Assembly (NCBI GenBank): GCA_963675135.1
Contig: OY776120.1
Coordinates: 24,704,001 to 24,768,000, forward strand
From: Galeopsis tetrahit
Lineage: Eukaryota; Streptophyta; Magnoliopsida; Lamiales; Lamiaceae
Length of the DNA stretch: 64,000 nt
Direction: 5' to 3'
This document shows, one piece after another, positions 46,059 through 55,983 of this stretch. Under the pieces are notes generated by a model. The model did no database searches. It was not told the DNA's origin and saw only the letters and a list, made by a program, of their open reading frames with translations. Positions within the stretch are counted from its first letter, which is position 1, and the number at the start of each line of letters is the position of its first letter. A program made the translations under genes and the position numbers.

Positions 46059-46464
46059 GGATGATGGAAGAGAAAGCACCAAGAAACACCAGAATCGCAA
46101 AGTAAATCAAAAGGTGGCAGAAAAAGATCAAAAAGATCGTAAATGGAAGCGGAATCGGATCGATGTGGATGGCAATTACTGATACCATGTAGAAACCGAA
46201 TCACTCAATCATCTCCACAATTAGGAGGAATGGAAAACAGATCAAAGGGAAAAGAAAGCAAAAACTCAATTTCTTATTAATCAACTCAATCAAATACAGA
46301 AGAGCCCTAATCCTCTTTTAAAGGCTCGAAAATGATGCTAATAACTGAAACTTAACTGCCTAATAACTAACACAGCTAATTAAGAGTGGTTTTACAAGGT
46401 AAGGGTGTATTTTCTAAAATAGAGGGTGTATCTAGTAACCCTTTATAATTTCCCTAACAATTTA

Positions 46465-46583
46465 TTAGTATGATTTATAAATTTAGACAAAATTTATTTT
46501 ATAGGAAAAATGATTTAAATATGAAAGTTGAATTTTATTTCGTTTACGATACCGTATGTCCGTATCTCACAAGACTCCTTCCA
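46465..46583. other. Flank between Copia-1 and the possible Helitron
   Basis: Short AT-rich flank with no feature seen. Confidence 0.4.
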
Positions 46584-46704
46584 TCTATATATATATATTT
46601 GCAAATCTATGTTGTGCCACATGTCACAACATGGTCAATCTATTTCAAGTTTCTATTCTCCATTTCACTCCATTTCAAATTCTCTTCGCTCTCCTCAATT
46701 CTAG

Positions 46705-46775
46705 CCCTTCAATTTAATCTACACCCTTCATAATTCTAGCCCAATAATTTAATCTACACCCTTCATAATATGTTT
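46705..46775. repeat. ~35-bp tandem duplication
   Basis: ATTCTAGCCC followed by TTTAATCTACACCCTTCATA occurs twice in a row. Confidence 0.75.
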
Positions 46776-47584
46776 CATCTCTTATATAAATCTATCTCCT
46801 TTCTCTCATTTCAATCATGCCCACTTTTCTCTATTTTTTTTTTTTTTCCAGAAAATCTCATCTTCGTTTATGGTATGTACGTATTTTATTTTGTAGAAAT
46901 TCGTGTATGTTTGTATACCTGTAAAAATTCTATTACTTAATGTTTTATCATCTTTGATTTTATGTTTTTGCAGAAACGTTTGCTATACATCTTATGTTCT
47001 TGCAGAAATTCGGTACTCCCATCGAATTTGGTATGTATTTCATACGGAAAAAATATATATTGTAGATCTCTAATTTGTACTCAAATATCGTTTTGCATAA
47101 TTTTGATATTCATTTCGTTTTTCATTCTATCTCTAATATTGCCTTCGTCTTTTCACTTAACTTTCGTGTTTGAAGTTTTACATTCTACCTCGATCTTCCC
47201 ATCTCAAACATATCTCACATTCACATGTATGATTTATGTTGATAATATTATATATTTCTCTATGAATTATTTTGATCTCCTGAATTTATGTTAATATTGC
47301 AAATTTACAATAGTTCAAACATTCATTCTAAATGAATGTAGAGAATATTCATCTTGATATTTTTTATTTTTAATATTTAAACTAATATATTTGACTTCTT
47401 TTATTCATAATTTCTTTGTTCTTTTGCAGATCATGTGACTACTAAATCAGGTTGAAGAATCGTCTTTAAATCGAGCTTTTGCTCAACTGTTGTTTATAAT
47501 TTATACTTTATAGTCGAATTAATGTAAATAATTTTGGATAAGGATGCTTGAAAATTTATTTTCTAATTCAATTTGTATATAATA

Positions 47585-47942
47585 CTCCCTCCGTTTTTTA
47601 TTAAATGTCACTTTGCCTTTTTCAATATTTTTTAAATAAGTGTCATTCTACACTTTTTTCTTCAAGTTTGACAATTTTACCCTTGTACATTGTACTCCCT
47701 CCATTTTATTTACCTTGATTTAAGTTTTTTTCCCTTTTGAATATAGTACTATAACATAAATCATGCATAAACCTTAATTATTGTATACATGAATATCATC
47801 TACAATATTGACCACATTCATTACTAAACATAAATTTAATATTAAAATTAATTATCATTAATGAAGGGTAAAATGGTCCATAATTATATATCTTAATATG
47901 TTGAAAATTGTTAAAATGACACTTATTTAAAAGTGGAGGGAG
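47585..47942. mobile_element. Stowaway-like MITE, possibly with a second one inside
   Basis: Termini CTCCCTCCGTTTTTTATTAA and inverse ACTTATTTAAAAGTGGAGGGAG, with TA at 47583-47584 and 47943-47944. The outer arms share TGTCACTTT/AAAATGACACTT. A further TACTCCCTCCATTTTATTTA at about 47693 suggests a nested, related insertion whose right end is not clear. Confidence 0.7.
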
Positions 47943-50518
47943 TATGTTTTTTGAGTTTTATTATCATTATGGTGGCCTTATACTGAGTGTTTAATTCTTG
48001 AACAAAATTAAGAAGAAAAGTTAGAATTTCTCCAAAATTGTAGCACATCGAACTACAGAAACAAGTTTAGTGGATTTGACAAAGCAGAAAACAACTTCCA
48101 ACTAAAATATTTGCATCCCAATCAAAATCGTGCATGAAGAAATGAGACAATCTAAAAAAATAAACTTATCCAATATATAAAATAAAGTTGTATATTATTT
48201 AAACTCATCAAAATCAATTTTGGACAATAATAAGTTCCTAACTGTTTAATCATAATTACTAAAAATATAATAATTAATTACATATATTTTTAAACTATTA
48301 CATATAAAACAATTTGACGTTACTAAAAATTAATTTTGGTAACTATTCCTTAAAATTTATAAATTTTCGTTAACTGATTAAAAAACGGCTGAACGGCTGA
48401 AATTATGGAGAAGGAAAAAAAACTCTTCCTAAATTTTATCATAATTTCTAAAATCGAAATAGTACATGTTATTGAAATGAATGAAAGTGGTGTTATGAAA
48501 GGTATTGAAATCAATATCTTGTGAAATTAATACCATAATTTCTCAAACCCTTTCTTTTAACTCTTGAAATTAAAATGTATTGACTTTACAATATCAACAA
48601 TAAAAATAAAAAGTTCTTACCAAATATAAAAAAAATAAAAAAATAATGTATGTGCGTTAATTTTAGACATTTTATTAAAATTATACCTTAATACATATCA
48701 AAGGTAAAATTACACATTTTCAAATTTAAATTGTAAATTGATGATCTTTTAAAATTTATGTACACACAAAAATACACTTTATTAGTAGGGTTATTTATAT
48801 TTATTAGAAACTGTTTTCCGCCATAGCTAGATGGTGTGAATTGGAAAATTATAAATGACATTAATTTCGGTCCAATTAAAATTATAAATTAATAGGTATC
48901 AATATAAAATCTTTTATGTATTTTTTTATTTTAAAAGGTCAGTATAAAATTCATAAAAGAAAGTACGAGGAGTACTAAAAAATAAAATCGAAGCAGTAGT
49001 AGTCTGAAAGAAAATCCGAGATAAAGGCCAAAGACCTTTTAAAATTAAACCCAATAGGTATCAAAAGGTAAAATTATTCTTACTATCTTTTAAAATTAAA
49101 ATTACTGATCTTTAAAAAATTATCTACGCACAAAAATACATTTTATTAGGGTTTTTTTTAAAGCAATTAGGGTTAATTTCGTAAAAAAAAAAAAAAGCAA
49201 TTAGGGTTAATTAGAAACTATTTTATGTCATTTGAGATGGTCGGAATTAGAAATGGCAATAAATTGTTTAATATAAGTGTAACATATTTTTATTTTGAAT
49301 TTATTTGGATTATTTATTGAAAACAAAATCCGGCCCTTTGAGAGAGTGAGAAGTGAAAATATTAAAAATGACAATAAATTGTTTCATGATGGTTGGGGAA
49401 ATTATATCATTATGAATCTTACATTTATTTAAAATACATTTTAATATGATAGTATGGTGTATATATATTGCAAACACGGTTCCAATTTATTTATTAGGTT
49501 TATTCCGTAATTTTAATTCGTTATTTAGGAATCTTCTAATTTGAGGGATCAATCTCATCATCCACTAACAAGAGGTCACTACAATTTTAATTTTTAAAAT
49601 TTATATTATTATTTAATAACTTGACAAATAAATGAAAAAAAATATTTCTATTACGAATTAAATTAAATTTACAAGTTCAAAATATTTTGTATGCAGATTT
49701 TAACACTACACAATAGAACAACAATTTATCAGCATTAATAGTGCATCAAAATGCATTCAAGGTAGCAAGGATAGCACATAGAGAAATTGTTCAAAATAAA
49801 CGCATAATAAGCATCTTGGAAATATACAATTTATTTTAAGGGATTAAAACTTTTACAGACCTTTAAATTAGACTAATTTTGAATTTGGTTCTGATAAAAT
49901 ACACATCTTGATTTTGGTCCCATAAGTTGGCTCAAAATTTGAATTTAGTTCAATTATTACCATTGCAGGTAAATGAACGTGGTCAAATCTATTTTTTTTC
50001 TGCATTTTTTTGCACATGAGCAAATTTATGATTGATTTGAATTGCACACGAGCTAAAGATTTGACCTGTTCATTTACCCGCAATGGTAATAGTTAGACTG
50101 AATTCAAAATTTTGATCAACTTATAGAACCAAAATTCATTAGAACCAAATTCAAAATTAATCCAACTTAAATGACTAAAAAAACACTTCAACCTCTTATT
50201 TTAATCAGCTAAAAGTGCACATAAGTGTATGTTTAGCCATTAATTTTGTAACCATGTTTTATAAACATAAATTTTGTTGATTCATTAAAAAAATTATACC
50301 CGATAATAATATTGCACTATTTGTAATTTGGTATATTAATTTCTTCTATAAATAAAATTATAATTTCTTCTATGGAGTATTATTTTATATATATATATAT
50401 ATATATGATGTAATCTATATTGATATATTTTTTTAATAGAATAATAAATTTATACATATTTTAAATATTATTTTTTTAATTAATAAATTAAAATATATTA
50501 CTATAAATGTATTTCAAT
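47943..50518. other. AT-rich non-coding stretch within the possible Helitron
   Basis: No coding region is supported. Features are a diverged pair of inverted blocks near 49870-50160 (TTGAATTTGGTTCT / AGAACCAAATTCAAAATTA) that probably marks an old inverted-repeat element, and a (TA)n microsatellite at about 50387-50406. Confidence 0.45.
49855..50180. mobile_element. Inverted-repeat (MITE-like) element
   Basis: AATTTTGAATTTGGTTCTGA at 49877 and its inverse GAACCAAATTCAAAATTAAT near 50143 frame a body whose inner blocks (TTGGCTCAAAATTTGAATTT, CATTGCAGGTAAATGAACG) also return in inverse (AATTCAAAATTTTGATCAAC, TTCATTTACCCGCAATGG). Family and TSD are not determined. Confidence 0.6.
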
Positions 50519-50546
50519 CCCGCGTAAAACGCGGGTTTTACACTAG

Positions 50547-52072
50547 TGTTCATATATGGTCAGTTGACTCAAAAGTAGATCGGCTTTGGTGTTTTGACCC
50601 TGACAAATTTTTGTACACACAAATTGCATTGACAATTTTTTTTGTAATTTACAATGTCACGCCACTTATCAGATAATGCAACTACAGCAAAACCTCTATA
50701 AATTAATAATTTTTGGACGAAATTTTATTAATTTGGAGAGATGTTAGTTTATGGATAAATTAATATTTTATTAATTAAAATAGAGACTTCTTAAATTAAG
50801 CAAATTTAGTACATATATATTAAAAATAAATGAGTTTATACAGTGACGGACCCTGAAATTTTGGATTAGGGGGCCCGATTTACATTACTATAAATAAAAT
50901 ATAATATTATAAAATTTTATACCTAAACAAAAAATCATTATAAAATTTTCAATAGAACTCATTTTATTTATTTAAATTTAACGACTTTTGTTATGTTTCA
51001 AAAAAAATTAATTTTAACTGTTTCAACTCATAATAAGTAAAACAGTGTTAAAATTTAACGTGCATTCTCGTTGAGACATTAATCAACAAATGTAGAACTT
51101 ATCAATTCATTGGAATTAATTAAATATACATGTTTACATTCGTTGCACTTAAATAACTATTATAGTCAATTAAATATATTCATTCATGATGAATGAAACA
51201 TATATTATATCAATCTCAATATGGAAATAAAATAATTCATAACGTACACCCAACCATATATTCTCATCTAAAAGACATCGTAACATCATCTATGAATAAT
51301 CAAATGCGTATGCATTATGTAAGTATAAGAGAGACCATCCCACATGCATTCAAAAAGATTTACAATAATAGGTTGATAAAAAAGATTTATAAGAGAGACC
51401 ATACCATAATATTTATAATTGTAATATTTATGAATTATTAATTTAAAGTATTAATGGGACCTAATATTTATAAAGGGATTTTTCGAAAAGTTATTATATT
51501 ATTATCTTATCGAATTTGATGATTTTTTACAAACGTTCAAGTTGGGATTAGAAGATTTTATTATTTTAGAGAGTTTATTAATTTATATAGTATTAATTTA
51601 TAGAAGTTTTACTTTGAAGTTTGTCAATTGAACTGTGATTTCAGATAACAAATTTACTCATATATTTTGACTTATAAAAAAAAAGTGTTTATACTCATTT
51701 TGTATTATTAAAAATACTTTGACTCAAGTATCATGAAAAATTGTTATTTAAATGAAATGTTTGAATAGTTATGAAAACCATGTATGACAAAATAAACGAA
51801 GCAATAAACAGCACAACACTTATAGCAATTTAGAGTAAAACTTCAAACATCCACTTTTATAATAATCCAAAATTAAAAGTTAAGATTTGAAGCACAATTC
51901 AATAGTGAATAAACAAAATTTATATGATAAGAATATATGTATGAAGATTTGATTTTAGAAATATTACTTTTGAAGCTTGATATATATATATAAATAAATT
52001 AACTAAGGACAACGCTTACAAATTTATATAAAGATGATATTTTTAATTCAAAATATTTTAGAATTTATCACG
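50547..52072. other. AT-rich intergenic DNA
   Basis: No gene is recognised. Near 50845 the text CAGTGACGGACCCTGAAATT followed by GGGGGCCCG looks like the edge of a dispersed plant element, but the rest is not resolved. Confidence 0.4.
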
Positions 52073-52460
52073 CAATTTGTAGAGATGTAAACATACACTC
52101 ATCTTATAATTGTAAAGAAGAAAATACAAAATAAAAGGTATTTCATATATGGAGTGTTTCAATGTTTACAATGCTTAAAATGCATAAAGTGCATAAGGAA
52201 TACAAAAGACCCTAATCTATATTTATAAACTAAGTAACAACTAGTAGTTACTGAGTAACCACTAACTATTCAAACTAACTAACAAAAGGAAGTTACAAAA
52301 GGAAATAATACATGTTTATTGTGTTTAGTATAAGCACACTACTTTATATTACCCTTTACACCCTCTCAAAATGAGAGTGGATGTCAATCAACCTCATTTT
52401 GACAATGTGAGTGATGATCAATCTCCAAACGTCGAGAATCGACCGAAAACAACACAAAAA

Positions 52461-52574
52461 TCCACCAGCCACATATGCTTCATTCTTGAGCACTTGTTGA
52501 TGAAGGTACTTTCCACAGAATTTGGCAACTACCTTACCTCCATGTCCATCATAGACACCAATAATCGAATTCAT
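52461..52574 (-). pseudogene. Protein phosphatase 2C fragment captured in the LTR element
   Basis: The minus-strand codons include GVYDGHGGKVVAKFCGKYLH and QQVLKNEAYVAGG. GVYDGHGG is the metal-binding PP2C motif, and the following residues fit a plant PP2C of the kind starting ...FFGVYDGHGGK. Only about 38 residues of a ~300-residue family are present, so there is no enzyme. No intron interrupts the stretch. It is read in the same frame as the Copia-derived tail, with foreign sequence between. Capture through RNA during reverse transcription is the likely route (inference). Confidence 0.8.
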
Positions 52575-52950
52575 CCAATCCGTGGTGAGAATTCCACAAA
52601 TATTCCAAAAAAAATAAAAATGGAATCGTGATATACACGAAAAATCGATTTCGAATTAACATGAAATCAAATATAAAACTCACGAGGATATAACTCGCAA
52701 GAAAATGAGTATTAAACTCAAGAAACTCAAAGAAGAATTCGAATCAAGATAAAATCGAATCCAAAAAATTCACGAGCATAAAACCCGTAAAGAATAATCT
52801 CGGAAAGAGAAAAAAAGAAATCCAAATCCATCAAAGATTTGACAGAAATGAGTACAAAAACTCAAGAAATTCGGAAATCCATGTATACCGAATTGCGGAA
52901 ACATATGATCGACAAACTTGTTTACTCAATCATAAATTAATCAATACATA

Positions 52951-52962
52951 GCTCTGATACCA
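52951..52962 (-). other. Primer-binding site of the small LTR element
   Basis: Reverse complement TGGTATCAGAGC is complementary to the 3' end of plant initiator tRNA-Met. It abuts the right (5') LTR directly. Confidence 0.85.
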
Positions 52963-53250
52963 TGTAGAGATGTAAACACACACTCATCTTATAATTGTAA
53001 AGAAGGAAATACAAAACAAAAGGTATTTCATATATGGAGTGTTTCAATGTTTACATTGCTTAAAATGCATAAAGTGCATAAGGAATACAAAAGACCCTAA
53101 TCTATATTTATAGACTAAGTAACAACTAGTAGTTACTAACTAACCACTAACTATTCAAACTAACTAACAAAAGGAAGTTACAAAAGGAAACAATACATGT
53201 TTATTGTGTTTAGTATAAGCACACTACTTTATATAACCCTTTACACAATT

Positions 53251-54696
53251 GATTAATTAATTTTTTTTTAAAGCAAAAACTTAAAACAAAAATAATAATG
53301 TTATATTTAGAATTGTCAATTGGTTACATTTACATTTCTCAACGGCCGATTAATTTTTTAAAACTATTTCTTAACTCAATAATATTTTTAGGTATTTCCT
53401 TATTATTAAACTATTTCCTTATTGTTAAACTATTCTCATTTTCCTAAGTCTGTACAATTTTTTTTTAAACATTTTGTCTTCAAACTTTTTTAATAAGTTG
53501 TACCTTGAATAATCCTCATTGTATTTCACACTGTTACTATCTAGTACCTCATTTCACTCTTGTATGTCATTGCTTTGACGTGTCAGGCTAACTGAGGTCG
53601 GTCCAAAACCTACCTCAATCTGCGGCTTTGGCGGGCCGATCCAACCCACGGTTTAGCCCACGACTTTTTCATTAACTATTTATATTTTTACATATATTAT
53701 CATTATATTTTAAACACAATATAAACCATTAATAAAAATAAAAAAACAAAAAAATAGTCTAAATAAATAAACGTACATATAAGAGTAAGTCCCATAAAAT
53801 CTCCCACCTCCCCCCTTTCCCTCTTTTATAGATTTTTTTTGCAGCCTTTGCATTCAAAAACACAATTTTTTCCATTCATTTTTTTGTAAAATATTTTCAA
53901 ACATCAGAAAACTGTCTAGACTTTAACTTGGATTTTTCTTCTAAAATATTAGGAGTATTGTCTAAGTTAATAACGTTCATGACTTTGTTTGTCTAAAAAT
54001 TTACAATTAATATGAATAAATGCTAAATAAGTTTTCATGGAAACGTATATACAACATATAATAAAAGAAATTACTAATAAATCAAGGTAGCAATTTATAA
54101 ACAAAAATATAAGCATATGTCCAATCAATTCATAAGTGAAATTTAATTAATACAAAATCATAGCTTGAGTGTATATAGTGTACGTATCATGCATTCTGCA
54201 TACCACCTATCTTTATAAAATAAAAAAAGAAAATAAGATAAAAGAAAAACAAGAATGGAGGGAATTAACCTTACCAGACAGCTGTGCGATGGTTGTGATT
54301 GTGGAGACGGTGTTTTTTTTTTTTCACTTTAGGGTTTCAGAGCCCTTCCTTTTGTTTTATAAAAAATAAAATTAAAAAAGCCCACGAGTCAACCCGCCCT
54401 ATCTGCGGTCCAACCCACTAAAACCCGCGACCCATACGATCTAGACCGTACGGGCCATCTCCTAAACAAATTTTTAAATACGCGGTCCAACTTACCATAT
54501 TAATAAGCGGGGGCGAGTCGGTCTAATGAGCCCAACCCATTTTCTAATTATAGGCAACCAAAAAAACACAATAAAAATTGTTATTTCATAATTATAGTAA
54601 TCTATTAATCATTGAATTCAGTCTACTTTTATTAGTTCTAAGATGTAAAAATATATTACTTGCAAGCTATAATTGATTTGATTAAATAATATAATA
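53251..54696. other. Intergenic DNA with GC-rich element-like patches
   Basis: Blocks at 53575-53670 (GGTCGGTCCAAAACC, GGCGGGCCGATCCAACCCAC) and 54380-54545 (AACCCGCCCTATCTGCGG, CGGTCTAATGAGCCCAACCC) resemble the GC-rich ends of plant hAT-like elements in inverse arrangement, suggesting one element of about 0.95 kb. No TSD or transposase was found. The rest is AT-rich and non-coding. Confidence 0.4.
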
Positions 54697-54996
54697 CTCC
54701 CTCCATCCGCACCGAATGTAGTCCCATTGAGTGGACACAAGTTTTAAGAAAAAAGTAGATAAAATGTAGTCCCATTGAGTGGACACAAGTTTTAAGAAAA
54801 AAGTAGATAAAGTAAGGGTATTATAGAGTATTATGAGGTCCATTGTGAATAAAGTGATTATTTATGAATAAAGTTGATGGCAAATTGACTAATTAAGTGA
54901 TGATTGAGGGATGATGGTTTTCATAAAGTGTATGAGACTACATTTGGTGGACAAAAATATGAGGCAAATGAGACACATTTCACGGTAGGAGGGATC
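54697..54996. mobile_element. Stowaway-like MITE with 48-bp internal tandem duplication
   Basis: Left terminus CTCCCTCCATCCGCACCGAA, inverted right end TTTCACGGTAGGAGGGA. TA precedes the left end (54695-54696); the right TA has changed. A 48-bp unit (ATGTAGTCCCATTGAGTGGA...TAGATAAA) is present twice without a mismatch at 54716-54763 and 54764-54811, next to the left terminus. Confidence 0.75.
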
Positions 54997-55954
54997 AGTT
55001 GTAATTACATTACAAATCAAGGCATATATAAACAACTATAAATGAACTTTAAAAACATATTTTGAAGGTGGAAAACAATGGTGTTCATGCCTGTCATTTC
55101 ATTTTCTTGACAAACAGAAAATCTTGCTGTAAGCTTTCACGCATAGGGACAGAATAAATTGTTTCTCCTTCATACTCTCTCGAGATGTTCCTTTACTTCT
55201 TAAGAAGGTAAGTCCTTGCAATTTTATTTTTCCATTTACTATTGGCAATGTTTTGCAAAAATATCACACCCTCTAGATTCTTTTATTCCACTTGCTTTTA
55301 AAATTCTCTTATTTTATCTATTACCCCTAAAACCCCTAAAAGGACATCACTCAGATGAAACAAGTAATTTCTTGGGGTGGGGACTTATAAGTTCCTCCAT
55401 CTCATGTTAATTTTCATAGGTAGATGGGCACGCATATTAGGAAAGTGTAATAATGAGTGGAGTTTTGAAAGGTGATTTTGTAAAATTTTATGTATAAAAA
55501 AAAATGAGTTGACTTTTGTGTATGTGTGGAGAAAAAGTAATGACATTTGTGTAAAATTGAGAATATTGTGAGGGTGAAATTTATAAAGAGTTTTTTATTT
55601 TAAGAGTGTGAAAGTTATTGTGGGACATCCCGAAAAGAAAAGTGTGAAAGTAATTGTGGGACTGAAAGAGTAATTAGGTTCTCTGACCTACAAACTTTGA
55701 GACTGACTAAGTTCTCTTCAGAGCCATTCAGGTCACTAGTGAAGCTCATTACATTTTGGGATCTTTCTAGACGACTTCATCTGAAGCTGAACCAACTGAA
55801 AGAGGACTAAAGGTAAGGTGATGTGAGAATAGAAATAAAAATAGTAGGCATCATGGACTTAAACAATGTATGTTAGATCTTTAGATTCAGAATATTCAGC
55901 TTGATTAGTCCATTATGCATTTGACTTTAGCACACTGTTTTTGTTTTTCTGATG
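54997..55954. other. Intergenic flank of Copia-3
   Basis: No gene is seen. GTGTGAAAG-TTATTGTGGGAC-like repeats near 55605-55665 may be an old MITE end. The open frame reading into 55905 belongs to Copia-3 running past its own end. Confidence 0.4.
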
Positions 55955-55983
55955 GTATGTATAGAGAAATGAACAATATTGGA

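Larger units (their letters stand above)
41500..46447 (-). mobile_element. Copia-2: minus-strand LTR retrotransposon inside the Copia-1 3' LTR
   Basis: LTRs at 41500-41758 (259 bp) and 46188-46447 (260 bp) begin TGTAGAAACC on the plus strand and differ at only about 3% of sites by eye. A 5-bp TSD ATTTC lies at 41495-41499 and 46448-46452; removing the element restores the GCAATTTCCCTAACA seen in the 5' LTR. The primer-binding site (TGGTATCAGT, minus) abuts the right LTR at 46178-46187, and a long G-run polypurine tract (C's at 41759-41770) abuts the left. Total 4.95 kb. This is the youngest member of the nest, yet its pol is already broken. Confidence 0.93.
23658..46459 (+). mobile_element. 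Copia-1: outer LTR retrotransposon hosting all nested insertions
   Basis: The element starts TGTTGGAATT at 23658 and ends CCCTAACA at 46459. A 5-bp TSD, ATTTA, flanks it at 23653-23657 and 46460-46464. The 3' LTR is preceded by the polypurine string TGTGGGGGAT. Without its insertions it would be a Copia of ordinary size reading plus: gag, protease, integrase, (missing) reverse transcriptase, RNase H. It carries an hAT-like element in the 5' LTR, a Gypsy-derived block in pol and another Copia in the 3' LTR. The gene content is broken in many places, so it is dead. Confidence 0.92.
46584..50546 (+). mobile_element. Possible non-autonomous Helitron (~4 kb)
   Basis: The 3' end is convincing: a hairpin CCCGCG-TAAAA-CGCGGG (50519-50535), then TTTTACACTAG and a host T. 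Plant Helitrons end this way with CTAG. A candidate 5' end is TCTATATATATATATTTGC at 46584, preceded by A, followed by a GTGCCACATGTCA motif like those seen near Helitron starts. The 5' call is tentative. Inside are splice-like sites (TTTGCAG, TTTTTGCAG) at 46970-47430, which could mark captured exons, and a MITE. Confidence 0.45.
52078..53245 (-). mobile_element. Small non-autonomous LTR element carrying a PP2C gene fragment
   Basis: Two 283-bp LTRs, 52078-52360 and 52963-53245 (TGTAGAGATG...CCCTTTACA), differ at about 9 sites by eye (~3%). A perfect TSD CAATT lies at 52073-52077 and 53246-53250. A 12-nt primer-binding site TGGTATCAGAGC (minus, 52951-52962) matches initiator tRNA-Met, and a polypurine GAGAGGG abuts the left LTR. 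The 602-bp interior lacks gag and pol. Its end, next to the polypurine tract, reads KMRLIDIHSHFE, like KMGLLDIHSHFE of Copia-2, so it descends from a related Copia. The rest holds a phosphatase fragment and a leader. Confidence 0.9.

Noticed and set aside
46470..47294. Plus-strand frames of 87 and 110 aa
   Set aside because: They read through splice-like sites in pyrimidine-rich DNA, with no domain. Kept only as part of the Helitron note.
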